A stretch of 14,107 bases of DNA from the NCBI GenBank assembly GCA_902489215.1, contig CABTZE010000042.1:1-14107 (forward strand). The letters run 5' to 3'. Source of the stretch: an uncultured Brevibacterium sp. Its GTDB lineage: Bacteria; Actinomycetota; Actinomycetes; Actinomycetales; Brevibacteriaceae. A model generated the notes under the pieces. That model had not been told where the DNA came from. It saw nothing but the letters and a program-made list of their open reading frames with translations, and did not search any database. Below, piece after piece: positions 1 through 5,570 of the stretch. Both the position numbers and the translations under genes were made by a program. The first letter of the stretch is position 1, and every line of letters starts with the position of its first letter.

Positions 1-458
1 AGGACTTTGCCCAGCGGCCCCTTGATGCCGCGCTCCAGGTAGTACTGGGGACCACCGCTCTTCTCGCCGGCAGTGTCAGTGGTGCGGAAGCGCACAGCGA
101 GGAACGATTCGGCGTACTTGGTGACCATACCGACCAGGCCGGTTATCCACATCCAGAACAGAGCACCGGGACCGCCGATGCTCAGAGCCGTTGCAACACC
201 GACGATGTTGCCCGTGCCGACGGTTGCCGCAAGCGCGGTGGTCAGCGCCTGGAACTGCGAAATGTCGCCTTCCTCTTCGCCCTTGTCCCGGCGCTTGATC
301 AGACCCAGGTTCATTGCCGGGATCAGCTTGACGAACTGCAGGCCGCCCAGGCGGATGGTCAGGTACAGACCGGTGCCGAGCAGCAGGGGAATAAGCAGGA
401 AGGGTCCCCAGATAACGCCGCTGATGGCAACCAGCGCGTTGTTGATCGATTCGACCAT
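1..458 (-). CDS. AGCS-family sodium:alanine (amino acid) symporter, N-terminal part
   Basis: Reading the minus strand from an ATG at 458 gives about 152 residues with no stop before the window edge, so the C-terminal two thirds are missing (the family is usually 450-550 residues). The family imports alanine, glycine or related small amino acids with Na+ across the cytoplasmic membrane. Visible family marks are an N-terminal hydrophobic segment (residues about 12-35), the block GDISQFQALTTALAATVGTG (64-83) followed by NIVGVATAL, and the block GGPGALFWMW (95-104) followed by a KYAES segment. Two ATG codons are adjacent (461 and 458). The GGAG of the upstream ACGGAGAAA lies 3 bases from the first and 6 from the second, so 458 is preferred. 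It lies downstream of the DAACS transporter on the same strand, 168 bases away, with its own possible promoter. The family is certain; alanine as substrate is inferred from the family only. Confidence 0.93.
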   Translation of the reverse strand, partial: MVESINNALVAISGVIWGPFLLIPLLLGTGLYLTIRLGGLQFVKLIPAMNLGLIKRRDKGEEEGDISQFQALTTALAATVGTGNIVGVATALSIGGPGALFWMWITGLVGMVTKYAESFLAVRFRTTDTAGEKSGGPQYYLERGIKGPLGKV

Positions 459-515
459 CATTTTCTCCGTGAGTATGTGTGTTTTCTGAGCATTTGCTCG
501 GAATGGAATGCCAGA

Positions 516-544
516 ACCTTACATCTTGTGACGCAAACCACCAA
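516..544 (-). promoter_or_regulatory. Possible promoter of the AGCS symporter gene
   Basis: On the minus strand TTGGTG (539-544) is followed after exactly 17 bases by TAAGGT (516-521), a TAnnnT -10 of actinobacterial type. Transcription would start near 509, giving a leader of about 50 bases with a GGAG ribosome site. The rest of the 168-base spacer holds only a weak bulged hairpin (583-602, minus-strand arms around CCAGC/GCTGG) with no T-run, so some read-through from the upstream DAACS gene is possible. Pattern match by eye only. Confidence 0.38.
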
Positions 545-629
545 AAATGTGCGCGGTGGGTCACACAGTTGACTCACGGGAGCGCCCAGCAGGCCGCTGG
601 CGAGAGACCGAAGACCGGCGAGAAAACGG

Positions 630-1901
630 TCAGGCGTCCGGCGCCTCGGCGATCTCCGTCCGGTCCTTCTTGTTCATCCAGTCCTTGCCGTCGACAACCC
701 GTGCCACCAGCATTGACGACACGTTGTCGCCGACCGCGTTGACCGTGGTGGCCGGCGGGTCGACCACGGTGCCGATCACCGAAATGACCGGCAGAGCTGC
801 CGGCGGGAAGCCGTACATGGTGATGATCATGAGCTCACCGAGGAAACCGCCCGACGGAACACCCGACATCACCATGCCCGACAGCAGGGCGATGAGAATC
901 GCGATGAGCAGCGCCTGCGGAGTGAAGAGGTCGCGCTCAAACACCGCGAACAGAAACGCGATCTTGAGGATCGCCGACAGGCACGAACCCTCCATGTGGA
1001 TCGTCGCGCCGATCGGAATGATGGTTTCGCGCACGTCCTGCGGAACACCGATCCGCTTGGCTGCGCGCAGGTTCGTCGGAATCGACGCAACGGAGCTGCC
1101 CGTGCCCAGCGACACCGCGGCCGGCTCCAGAATGTTGCGCCACATGCGGCGCATAGCCGGAACACCGCCTGCCAACAGGGCGTACAGGGTGAAAGCCGCA
1201 AAGAAGTAGACGATCGCCACCGGGTAGTACACGGCGAAGGCCTTGACGTAGCCGCCGACCAGCTGCGGACCGAGCTCGCCGATCAGCGCCGCAAAGTAGG
1301 CGCCCAGCCCGATGGGGGCGTAGAACATCGCGAGGCTGGTCAGCTTCATGAAGACTTCGTTGCCGGAATTGAGGAACGCTTTGAACGGCTGGCCCAGCTT
1401 GCCGATCGAACCGCACGACAGACCCACGAGCACCGCGAAGATGATGAGCGGCAGCATGCTTTCGGCCGACAGGATCTTGCTGAAGTCATCAACCGTGAAC
1501 GCGCCGACAATCTGATCGCCCAGCGAGATCTCTTCGCCGGCATCGGGCTTTTCGTCCATGCTGACCGTCAGCCCCTCGAACGGCCGGAAGATGCCCAGCG
1601 CTGCCAGTATGACGATCGAGGCGACAATGCCGGTGCTGATGAACACCGCCATCATCGAGCCCATGATCTTGCCCAGCCGCCTGGCCGAGTCCATGTTCGC
1701 CACGGCCGAGCTGATCGAGAAGAACACCATCGGCACCACGAGCGTGAACATGAAGTTGATGAACAGCGTGCCCAGGGGCTTGAGAACGACCGCCCGCTCA
1801 CCGAACACCAGCCCGATGATCGCGCCGAGGACAATCCCCGACAACACGAAGATGGGGAACCGGTAATTGCGCCAGCCGGTCTTGACGCCGTCGTTGTTCA
1901 T
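630..1901 (-). CDS. DAACS-family (dicarboxylate/amino acid:cation) symporter, divergent binding site
   Basis: A 423-residue integral membrane protein with the full length and order of the GltPh/DctA fold. It has hydrophobic helices from residue about 13, an HP1 serine-rich loop GTGSSVASIPT (266-276), a TM7 motif HMEGS (302-306), an HP2 loop SGVPSGGF (346-353) and a TM8 motif DPPATTVNAVGD (381-392). The family couples uptake of acidic or neutral amino acids or C4-dicarboxylates to Na+ or H+. Family logic says TM7 is normally NMDGT and that TM8 of acidic-substrate carriers has an Arg four residues before the conserved Asn. Here that position is Ala384, while Asp381, which contacts the amino group in GltPh, is kept. 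This suggests a neutral amino acid rather than glutamate, aspartate or dicarboxylate. The ATG at 1901 is chosen over a GTG at 1916 because AAAGGA lies 4 bases upstream of the ATG and overlaps the coding stretch of the longer form. It is followed on the same strand by the AGCS symporter. Confidence 0.93.
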   Translation of the reverse strand: MNNDGVKTGWRNYRFPIFVLSGIVLGAIIGLVFGERAVVLKPLGTLFINFMFTLVVPMVFFSISSAVANMDSARRLGKIMGSMMAVFISTGIVASIVILAALGIFRPFEGLTVSMDEKPDAGEEISLGDQIVGAFTVDDFSKILSAESMLPLIIFAVLVGLSCGSIGKLGQPFKAFLNSGNEVFMKLTSLAMFYAPIGLGAYFAALIGELGPQLVGGYVKAFAVYYPVAIVYFFAAFTLYALLAGGVPAMRRMWRNILEPAAVSLGTGSSVASIPTNLRAAKRIGVPQDVRETIIPIGATIHMEGSCLSAILKIAFLFAVFERDLFTPQALLIAILIALLSGMVMSGVPSGGFLGELMIITMYGFPPAALPVISVIGTVVDPPATTVNAVGDNVSSMLVARVVDGKDWMNKKDRTEIAEAPDA

Positions 1902-1942
1902 ACTGTCCTTTCGCACGCTTCCACGCGCCTGTCGCGGGAGTG

Positions 1943-1960
1943 GGCCCGGGTTTCCGGGCC
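1943..1960 (-). other. Hairpin in the leader of the DAACS symporter gene
   Basis: GGCCCGG (1943-1949) and CCGGGCC (1954-1960) form a perfect 7-bp GC stem with a 4-base loop. It lies about 40 bases before the start codon on the likely transcript. No T-run follows on the minus strand, so it is not a standard intrinsic terminator. It could be a leader structure affecting mRNA stability or translation, or chance in GC-rich DNA. Confidence 0.4.
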
Positions 1961-2005
1961 GCCGAAATCACGAGGTGGAGCTTAGGTCCCGTGGGATCTT
2001 TGCCT

Positions 2006-2034
2006 ATCATTCCGGCAAGCTGCCGCCGGGGCAA
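2006..2034 (-). promoter_or_regulatory. Possible promoter of the DAACS symporter gene
   Basis: On the minus strand TTGCCC (2029-2034) is followed after 17 bases by AATGAT (2006-2011), each matching four of six consensus positions. The implied transcription start near 1999 gives a leader of about 100 bases that includes the 1943-1960 hairpin. The element sits back to back with the panB promoter region. By-eye assignment. Confidence 0.35.
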
Positions 2035-2088
2035 AGGGACAGGGTCTCAGGGGCGGATCGTGCCGCGCATCTCAGTGTGTGTCAGACG

Positions 2089-2119
2089 CTGAAACCATGT
2101 CAGACACCCCGGATATGGT
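2089..2119 (+). promoter_or_regulatory. Possible leaderless promoter of panB
   Basis: A TAnnnT -10 element, TATGGT (2114-2119), ends 7 bases before the ATG at 2127, so transcription would start at or next to the A of the start codon. A weak -35 (CTGAAA, 2089-2094) stands 19 bases upstream of it. The direct repeat TGTCAGAC occurs at 2080-2087 and 2098-2105, 18 bases apart, around this -35, and could be a regulator site. There is no convincing ribosome binding site before any of the in-frame starts at 2079, 2097, 2115 or 2127, which fits a leaderless message. Confidence 0.4.
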
Positions 2120-2126
2120 TAAGGTC

Positions 2127-3071
2127 ATGAACGCTCAAAGCGCAGACGAACAGCCGAATCCCTACGGCGGCCGGCCCACGACCCCCGCAAGTCAGCAGCG
2201 GGAGGTTGGCGGCGCCTCGGCGGGTTCGGCCGGCCCCGCAGACGGTGGCAAACATCCGGCTCAGCCGCGTCGCCGCACCCGGATTGTGCACCTGCAGCGC
2301 ATGAAAGACGCAGGTCAGAAGTGGGCCATGCTCACCTCCTACGACCAATTCACGGCCAACATTTTCGACGAAGCCGGGATTCCCGCTCTGCTCGTCGGCG
2401 ATTCCGCGGGCAACAATGTGTACGGGTACTCCACCACCCTGCCCGTCACACTCGACCAGATGATCCCGCTGACACGCGCCGTCGTCGAAGCGGCACCGCA
2501 CACACTGGTTGTTGCGGATCTGCCCTTCGGGTCCTACGGGGCCAGCCCCGAACAGGGCTTCCATTCCGCTGTGCGGCTCATGAAAGAAGGGCTCGCCCAC
2601 GCGGTCAAACTCGAAGGCGGCGTACAGATGGCACCCACCGTCAAACTGCTCACCGACGCCGGCATCCCCGTCATGGCGCACCTGGGCTTCACCCCGCAGT
2701 CTGAACACGGCCTGGGCGGCTACCGCGTCCAGGGCCGGGGTGATGCCGCAGTGCAGAAACTCGTTTCTGACGCCCTGGCGCTGCAGGAAGCCGGCGCGTT
2801 CGCTGTTGTGCTGGAAATGGTTCCGGTGGCCGCGGCCCGCGCCGTCACAGAAGCGCTGCGCATTCCCACCGTGGGGATCGGTGCGGGACCGGACTGCGAC
2901 GCGCAGGTGCTCGTCTGGACGGACTTCGCGGGCATGGGCTCCGGCCGCACACCGCGATTCACCAAGAAGTACGCCGACGCTCGTTCGCTGCTGCGCGAAG
3001 CCGCGGTCGAATACGCATCCGAAGTCGCCAACGGTGTCTTCCCCTCCGAAGAACACAGCTTCCTCGAGTAA
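2127..3071 (+). CDS. panB: 3-methyl-2-oxobutanoate (ketopantoate) hydroxymethyltransferase
   Basis: A 314-residue cytosolic enzyme that transfers a hydroxymethyl group from 5,10-methylene-tetrahydrofolate to 2-oxoisovalerate, making ketopantoate, the first committed step of pantothenate synthesis. The (beta/alpha)8 landmarks are all present: TSYD (70-73), VGDSAGN (90-96), VADLPFGSY (129-137), VKLEGG (160-165), HLGFTPQS (185-192), YRVQGRG (199-205), LEMVP (229-233) and VGIGAGPDCD (249-258). Mg-binding Asp92, Asp131 and Glu163, Lys161 and catalytic Glu230 are kept. Mycobacterial-type PanB begins with a similar EQxxYG stretch, which supports the ATG at 2127 although upstream in-frame starts exist (GTG 2079, ATG 2097, ATG 2115). 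Between that stretch and the conserved RTRIVHLQRM block is a Gly/Ala/Ser/Pro-rich insertion (about residues 20-48), making the protein some 30 residues longer than usual. A threonine-aldolase-family gene follows 25 bases downstream, probably co-transcribed. Confidence 0.96.
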   Translation: MNAQSADEQPNPYGGRPTTPASQQREVGGASAGSAGPADGGKHPAQPRRRTRIVHLQRMKDAGQKWAMLTSYDQFTANIFDEAGIPALLVGDSAGNNVYGYSTTLPVTLDQMIPLTRAVVEAAPHTLVVADLPFGSYGASPEQGFHSAVRLMKEGLAHAVKLEGGVQMAPTVKLLTDAGIPVMAHLGFTPQSEHGLGGYRVQGRGDAAVQKLVSDALALQEAGAFAVVLEMVPVAAARAVTEALRIPTVGIGAGPDCDAQVLVWTDFAGMGSGRTPRFTKKYADARSLLREAAVEYASEVANGVFPSEEHSFLE

Positions 3072-3096
3072 TTGCACGAGCAATCCCAAGGCCCAC

Positions 3097-4158
3097 ATGA
3101 CTGAATCCAACACTCCCGAACTGACACCCCACGACCCGAGCGTCTACCACTTCGGGTCGGACAACTACGCCGGAGCGCACCCGGAGGTTCTTGAAGCGCT
3201 CACAAGGGTCAGCGGCGGACACGTGCCCGCCTACGGTGACGACCCGTACACGGTGCGTCTGCGCGACTGGGCGCGCGACACCTTCGGCCAGCAGGCCCTC
3301 ATCTACCCCGTGTTCAACGGAACGGGGGCCAACCTGCTGTCCCTGTCAGCTGTTGTTCCCCGCTGGGGCAGTGTGATTGCCGCACCCACCGCACACATCA
3401 ACACCGATGAAACCGGCGCCCCGGAAATCACGGCTGGGCTGAAAATCCGCCCCGCCCAGACAGAGGCAGGCAAGCTCACCCCGGAGGGCGTGCGGGCAGC
3501 CGCATCCAACCGCGCATTCATTCACGAATCCCAAAGCTGCGCGGTGTCGCTGAGCAACTCCACCGAACTGGGCACCGTGTACTCGCCGCAGGAATTCCAG
3601 GCGATTGCCGACACCGCACACGAACTCAACATGGCCGTGCACCTGGACGGATCACGCCTGGCCAATGCGGCAGTCAGCTGTGAAGCCCAGCTTCCGGACG
3701 TGACCGCCGGGGCCGACATTGTGTCACTCGGCGCCACGAAGAACGGCGCCATGAACGCAGAGGCCGTTGTGGTTCTCCAGCCGGAACGGGTCTCCGGCAT
3801 TGAATACCTGCACAAAGTGCTGCTGCAGCTGTCCTCAAAAGCTCGCTACCAGTCGGCACAGCTGCTGGCCATGTTTGAAGGCGACCTCTGGCAGCGCAAT
3901 GCCCAGCACGCCAACAGGCAGGCCGCCCGGCTGGCAGACAAACTGTCCGCCGCCGGATTCACAGTGCCCATGAACGTGCAGGCGAACACCGTCATCGCAC
4001 AGATCGATCCGCACGTCGCACAGGCCGCGCAGGCCGAAGGACTCCTGTTCTACGCATGGCCAGCAGTGCCCAGTGGATACCGCTTCATGTGCGCGTGGGA
4101 CACACCGGATCACGCCATCGACATGCTCGTGGAAAAGCTGAAGACTCACCGGGGCTGA
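3097..4158 (+). CDS. Low-specificity L-threonine aldolase family PLP enzyme
   Basis: A 353-residue fold-type I PLP enzyme of the threonine aldolase / beta-eliminating lyase family. The expected reaction is cleavage of L-threonine or allo-threonine to glycine and acetaldehyde in the cytosol. Landmarks are SDNYAGAHP (21-29), YGDDPYT (46-52), FNGTGAN (73-79), HINTDETGAPE (100-110) whose His100 is the family's conserved active-site histidine, HLDGSRLANAA (182-192) with PLP-contact Asp184, and GATKNGAMNAEAVV (212-225) with Lys215 as the Schiff-base lysine. The TKNG form resembles the Pseudomonas-type aldolases more than E. coli LtaE. The ATG at 3097 has AAGG 5 bases upstream, so the much longer open frame upstream, which overlaps panB, is not used. 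The 25-base gap behind panB suggests one transcript. Substrate is inferred: threonine versus other beta-hydroxy amino acids cannot be told from the sequence. Confidence 0.88.
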   Translation: MTESNTPELTPHDPSVYHFGSDNYAGAHPEVLEALTRVSGGHVPAYGDDPYTVRLRDWARDTFGQQALIYPVFNGTGANLLSLSAVVPRWGSVIAAPTAHINTDETGAPEITAGLKIRPAQTEAGKLTPEGVRAAASNRAFIHESQSCAVSLSNSTELGTVYSPQEFQAIADTAHELNMAVHLDGSRLANAAVSCEAQLPDVTAGADIVSLGATKNGAMNAEAVVVLQPERVSGIEYLHKVLLQLSSKARYQSAQLLAMFEGDLWQRNAQHANRQAARLADKLSAAGFTVPMNVQANTVIAQIDPHVAQAAQAEGLLFYAWPAVPSGYRFMCAWDTPDHAIDMLVEKLKTHRG

Positions 4159-4226
4159 GCGGCTCTTTTCGCTCTGCTCCCAGGGCTATCAGCCCACCGG
4201 CCGGAAAAGTGATCCGCGCCACCACA

Positions 4227-4232
4227 TACGAT
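4227..4232 (+). promoter_or_regulatory. Possible -10 element before the CoA-transferase gene
   Basis: TACGAT fits the TAnnnT form and lies 75 bases before the ATG at 4308. No good -35 is visible 16-18 bases upstream. The 149-base spacer also holds a small hairpin just after the aldolase stop region (GGGCT 4183-4187, AGCCC 4191-4195) with no T-run, and TCGCG/CGCGA (4244-4248, 4252-4256) in the leader. The case for a separate promoter rests on spacer length more than on motif quality. Confidence 0.25.
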
Positions 4233-4274
4233 GGGGGCGGACATCGCGATCCGCGACGACGCGGGCTGCGACAG

Positions 4275-4306
4275 CTTAGGCCGCAGAGCTAAGGAGTGTT
4301 AGGCCG
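4275..4306 (+). promoter_or_regulatory. Repeat-flanked ribosome binding site of the CoA-transferase
   Basis: The only good Shine-Dalgarno sequence, AAGGAG (4291-4296), lies 11 bases before the ATG at 4308, longer than usual. It is flanked by two direct copies of TTAGGCCG (4276-4283 and 4299-4306, 23 bases apart). Its edge CTAAG (4289-4293) is complementary to CTTAG (4275-4279). The site could therefore fold into a structure that hides the SD, or be bound by a regulator. The sequence shows the repeats; any regulation is inference. Confidence 0.4.
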
Positions 4307-4307
4307 G

Positions 4308-5513
4308 ATGAAGAATTCACTGCAGGACATCACAGTTCTCGACCTTTCCCGCGTGCTGGCAGGCCCGTGGTGCACCCAGAACCTCGCCGACCTGGGTGCC
4401 GACGTCATCAAGGTCGAACGTCCCGGTCCCGGTGATGACACTCGCAGCTGGGGTCCTCCCTACCTCGAAGGCACAACACCCGAAGACGGCTACTCGGCCT
4501 ACTACATTGCGGCCAACCGCAACAAGAAGTCCATCACCGTCAACTTCCGCTCCGAAGAGGGCAAAGACGTCATCAAGCGGCTGGCAAAGGACGCCGATGT
4601 CGTCGTTGAGAACTACAAGACCGGCTCCTTGGCCCGCCTGGGCTTGGACTACGACGACCTGCGCGAAATCAACCCCGAACTCATCTGGGTGTCCATTACC
4701 GGCTACGGCCCCACCGGCCCGAAGGCTGAAAACCCCGGCTATGACTACGTGTTCCAGGGCATGAGCGGCTTCATGAGCTACACCGGCCGCGCCAAGGGCG
4801 AAGAAGGCGCCGGCCCCATCCGCGCCGGTGTTGCCATCATCGACCTCATGACCGGCATGTACGCCACAACCGCAATCCTTGCGGCCCTGCACGAACGCGA
4901 ACGCACCGGCAAAGGCCAGCAGATCGACGTCACCCTGGCCGATGTTTCGGTTGCACTCAACGCAAACCAGGCATCCAACTACCTGGTCGGCGGTGTCCCG
5001 CCAACCCAGACCGGCACCTCGCACCCCAATGTCGCCCCGTATGACGTCTTCGAGGTCGCCGACGGGCACATGATCCTGGGGGTGGGCAACGACGAACAGT
5101 ACCGGCGTCTGACAGAACTGCCAGACTTCGAGCTGTTGCGCGGGGACGACCGCTTCCAGTTCAACCGCGACCGCATTCGGCTGATCGGCGAACTGCGCCC
5201 CATCGTCGCGCAGATCATGAAGCAGAAGACGATGGACTACTGGACGCACGTGCTTGACGAAGCCGGTGTGCCCTTTGGTCCGATCAACACGATGGACAAG
5301 GTGTTTGAAGACCCGCAGGTCAAGCACCGCGGCATCAAGATCGAAGCCGAAGGCCGCTACGGTTCAGTGCCGATGGTCCGCAGCCCGCTCGTCGAAGACA
5401 ACGCCGACGCCACGGCGCCCCCGGCACTGGGCGAACACACTGACGAAGTCCTCGCGCAGTTCGGCTTCACCGCCGAACAGATCGCACAGATGCACGACAC
5501 CGGCACGGTGTGA
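4308..5513 (+). CDS. CaiB/BaiF family (class III) CoA-transferase
   Basis: A 401-residue cytosolic enzyme of the family that moves CoA between carboxylic acids, such as formyl-CoA:oxalate, carnitine or dicarboxylate CoA-transferases. The N-terminal block VLDLSRVLAGPW (10-21), GADVIKVERPGPGDDTR (residues from about 34) and ANRNKKSI are typical, as are the VVENYKTGSLARLGLDY and ISITGYGP-like (here VSITGYGPTGP) segments. Asp179 in AIIDLMTGMYA is the expected catalytic aspartate that forms the acyl-enzyme anhydride. The C-terminal region has the usual VPFGPINTM and EDPQVKHRG blocks. Length is normal for a single-domain dimeric member. The ATG at 4308 is used because the GTG at 4296 overlaps the Shine-Dalgarno sequence. 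Substrates cannot be named: no decarboxylase, dehydrogenase or racemase lies beside it, and the neighbours are an aldolase upstream and a convergent aminotransferase downstream. Confidence 0.92.
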   Translation: MKNSLQDITVLDLSRVLAGPWCTQNLADLGADVIKVERPGPGDDTRSWGPPYLEGTTPEDGYSAYYIAANRNKKSITVNFRSEEGKDVIKRLAKDADVVVENYKTGSLARLGLDYDDLREINPELIWVSITGYGPTGPKAENPGYDYVFQGMSGFMSYTGRAKGEEGAGPIRAGVAIIDLMTGMYATTAILAALHERERTGKGQQIDVTLADVSVALNANQASNYLVGGVPPTQTGTSHPNVAPYDVFEVADGHMILGVGNDEQYRRLTELPDFELLRGDDRFQFNRDRIRLIGELRPIVAQIMKQKTMDYWTHVLDEAGVPFGPINTMDKVFEDPQVKHRGIKIEAEGRYGSVPMVRSPLVEDNADATAPPALGEHTDEVLAQFGFTAEQIAQMHDTGTV

Positions 5514-5519
5514 AAACGC

Positions 5520-5552
5520 GTGTGCGCCGCCCGGTCACCAGGCGGCGCACAC
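5520..5552. terminator. Bidirectional hairpin terminator between convergent genes
   Basis: GTGTGCGCCGCC (5520-5531) and GGCGGCGCACAC (5541-5552) form a perfect 12-bp stem with a 9-base loop. It begins 6 bases after the CoA-transferase stop and lies 18 bases beyond the stop of the convergent aminotransferase gene. On the minus strand the stem is followed by CGTTTT, a short T-run; on the plus strand there is none. It therefore works best for the minus-strand gene but probably serves both. Confidence 0.75.
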
Positions 5553-5570
5553 ACTCAGACTTAACTGGCC

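Noticed and set aside
566..583. GTCA-N6-TGAC repeat in the spacer before the AGCS gene
   Set aside because: Only four bases match on each side, too short to distinguish from chance.
996..1985. Long plus-strand open frame of 329 codons opposite the DAACS gene
   Set aside because: It is the complement of a clearly conserved transporter gene. Its translation is rich in Arg, His, Asp and Glu, with no family motif, which is usual for antisense frames in high-GC coding DNA.
1984..1989. TTAGGT half-site resembling an iron box near the DAACS gene
   Set aside because: Only one half matches; the partner half is absent, unlike the full palindrome at 10421-10439.
2740..3096. N-terminal extension of the threonine-aldolase frame
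   Set aside because: It overlaps panB in another frame, and the ATG at 3097 has a good SD followed directly by normal family sequence.
2100..3113. Long minus-strand open frame opposite panB
   Set aside because: PanB is recognised over its whole length on the plus strand; the opposite frame has no motif, no ribosome site and shadow-like composition.
4317..5327. Long minus-strand open frame opposite the CoA-transferase
   Set aside because: The plus strand encodes every conserved CaiB/BaiF block here. The antisense frame is a composition artefact.
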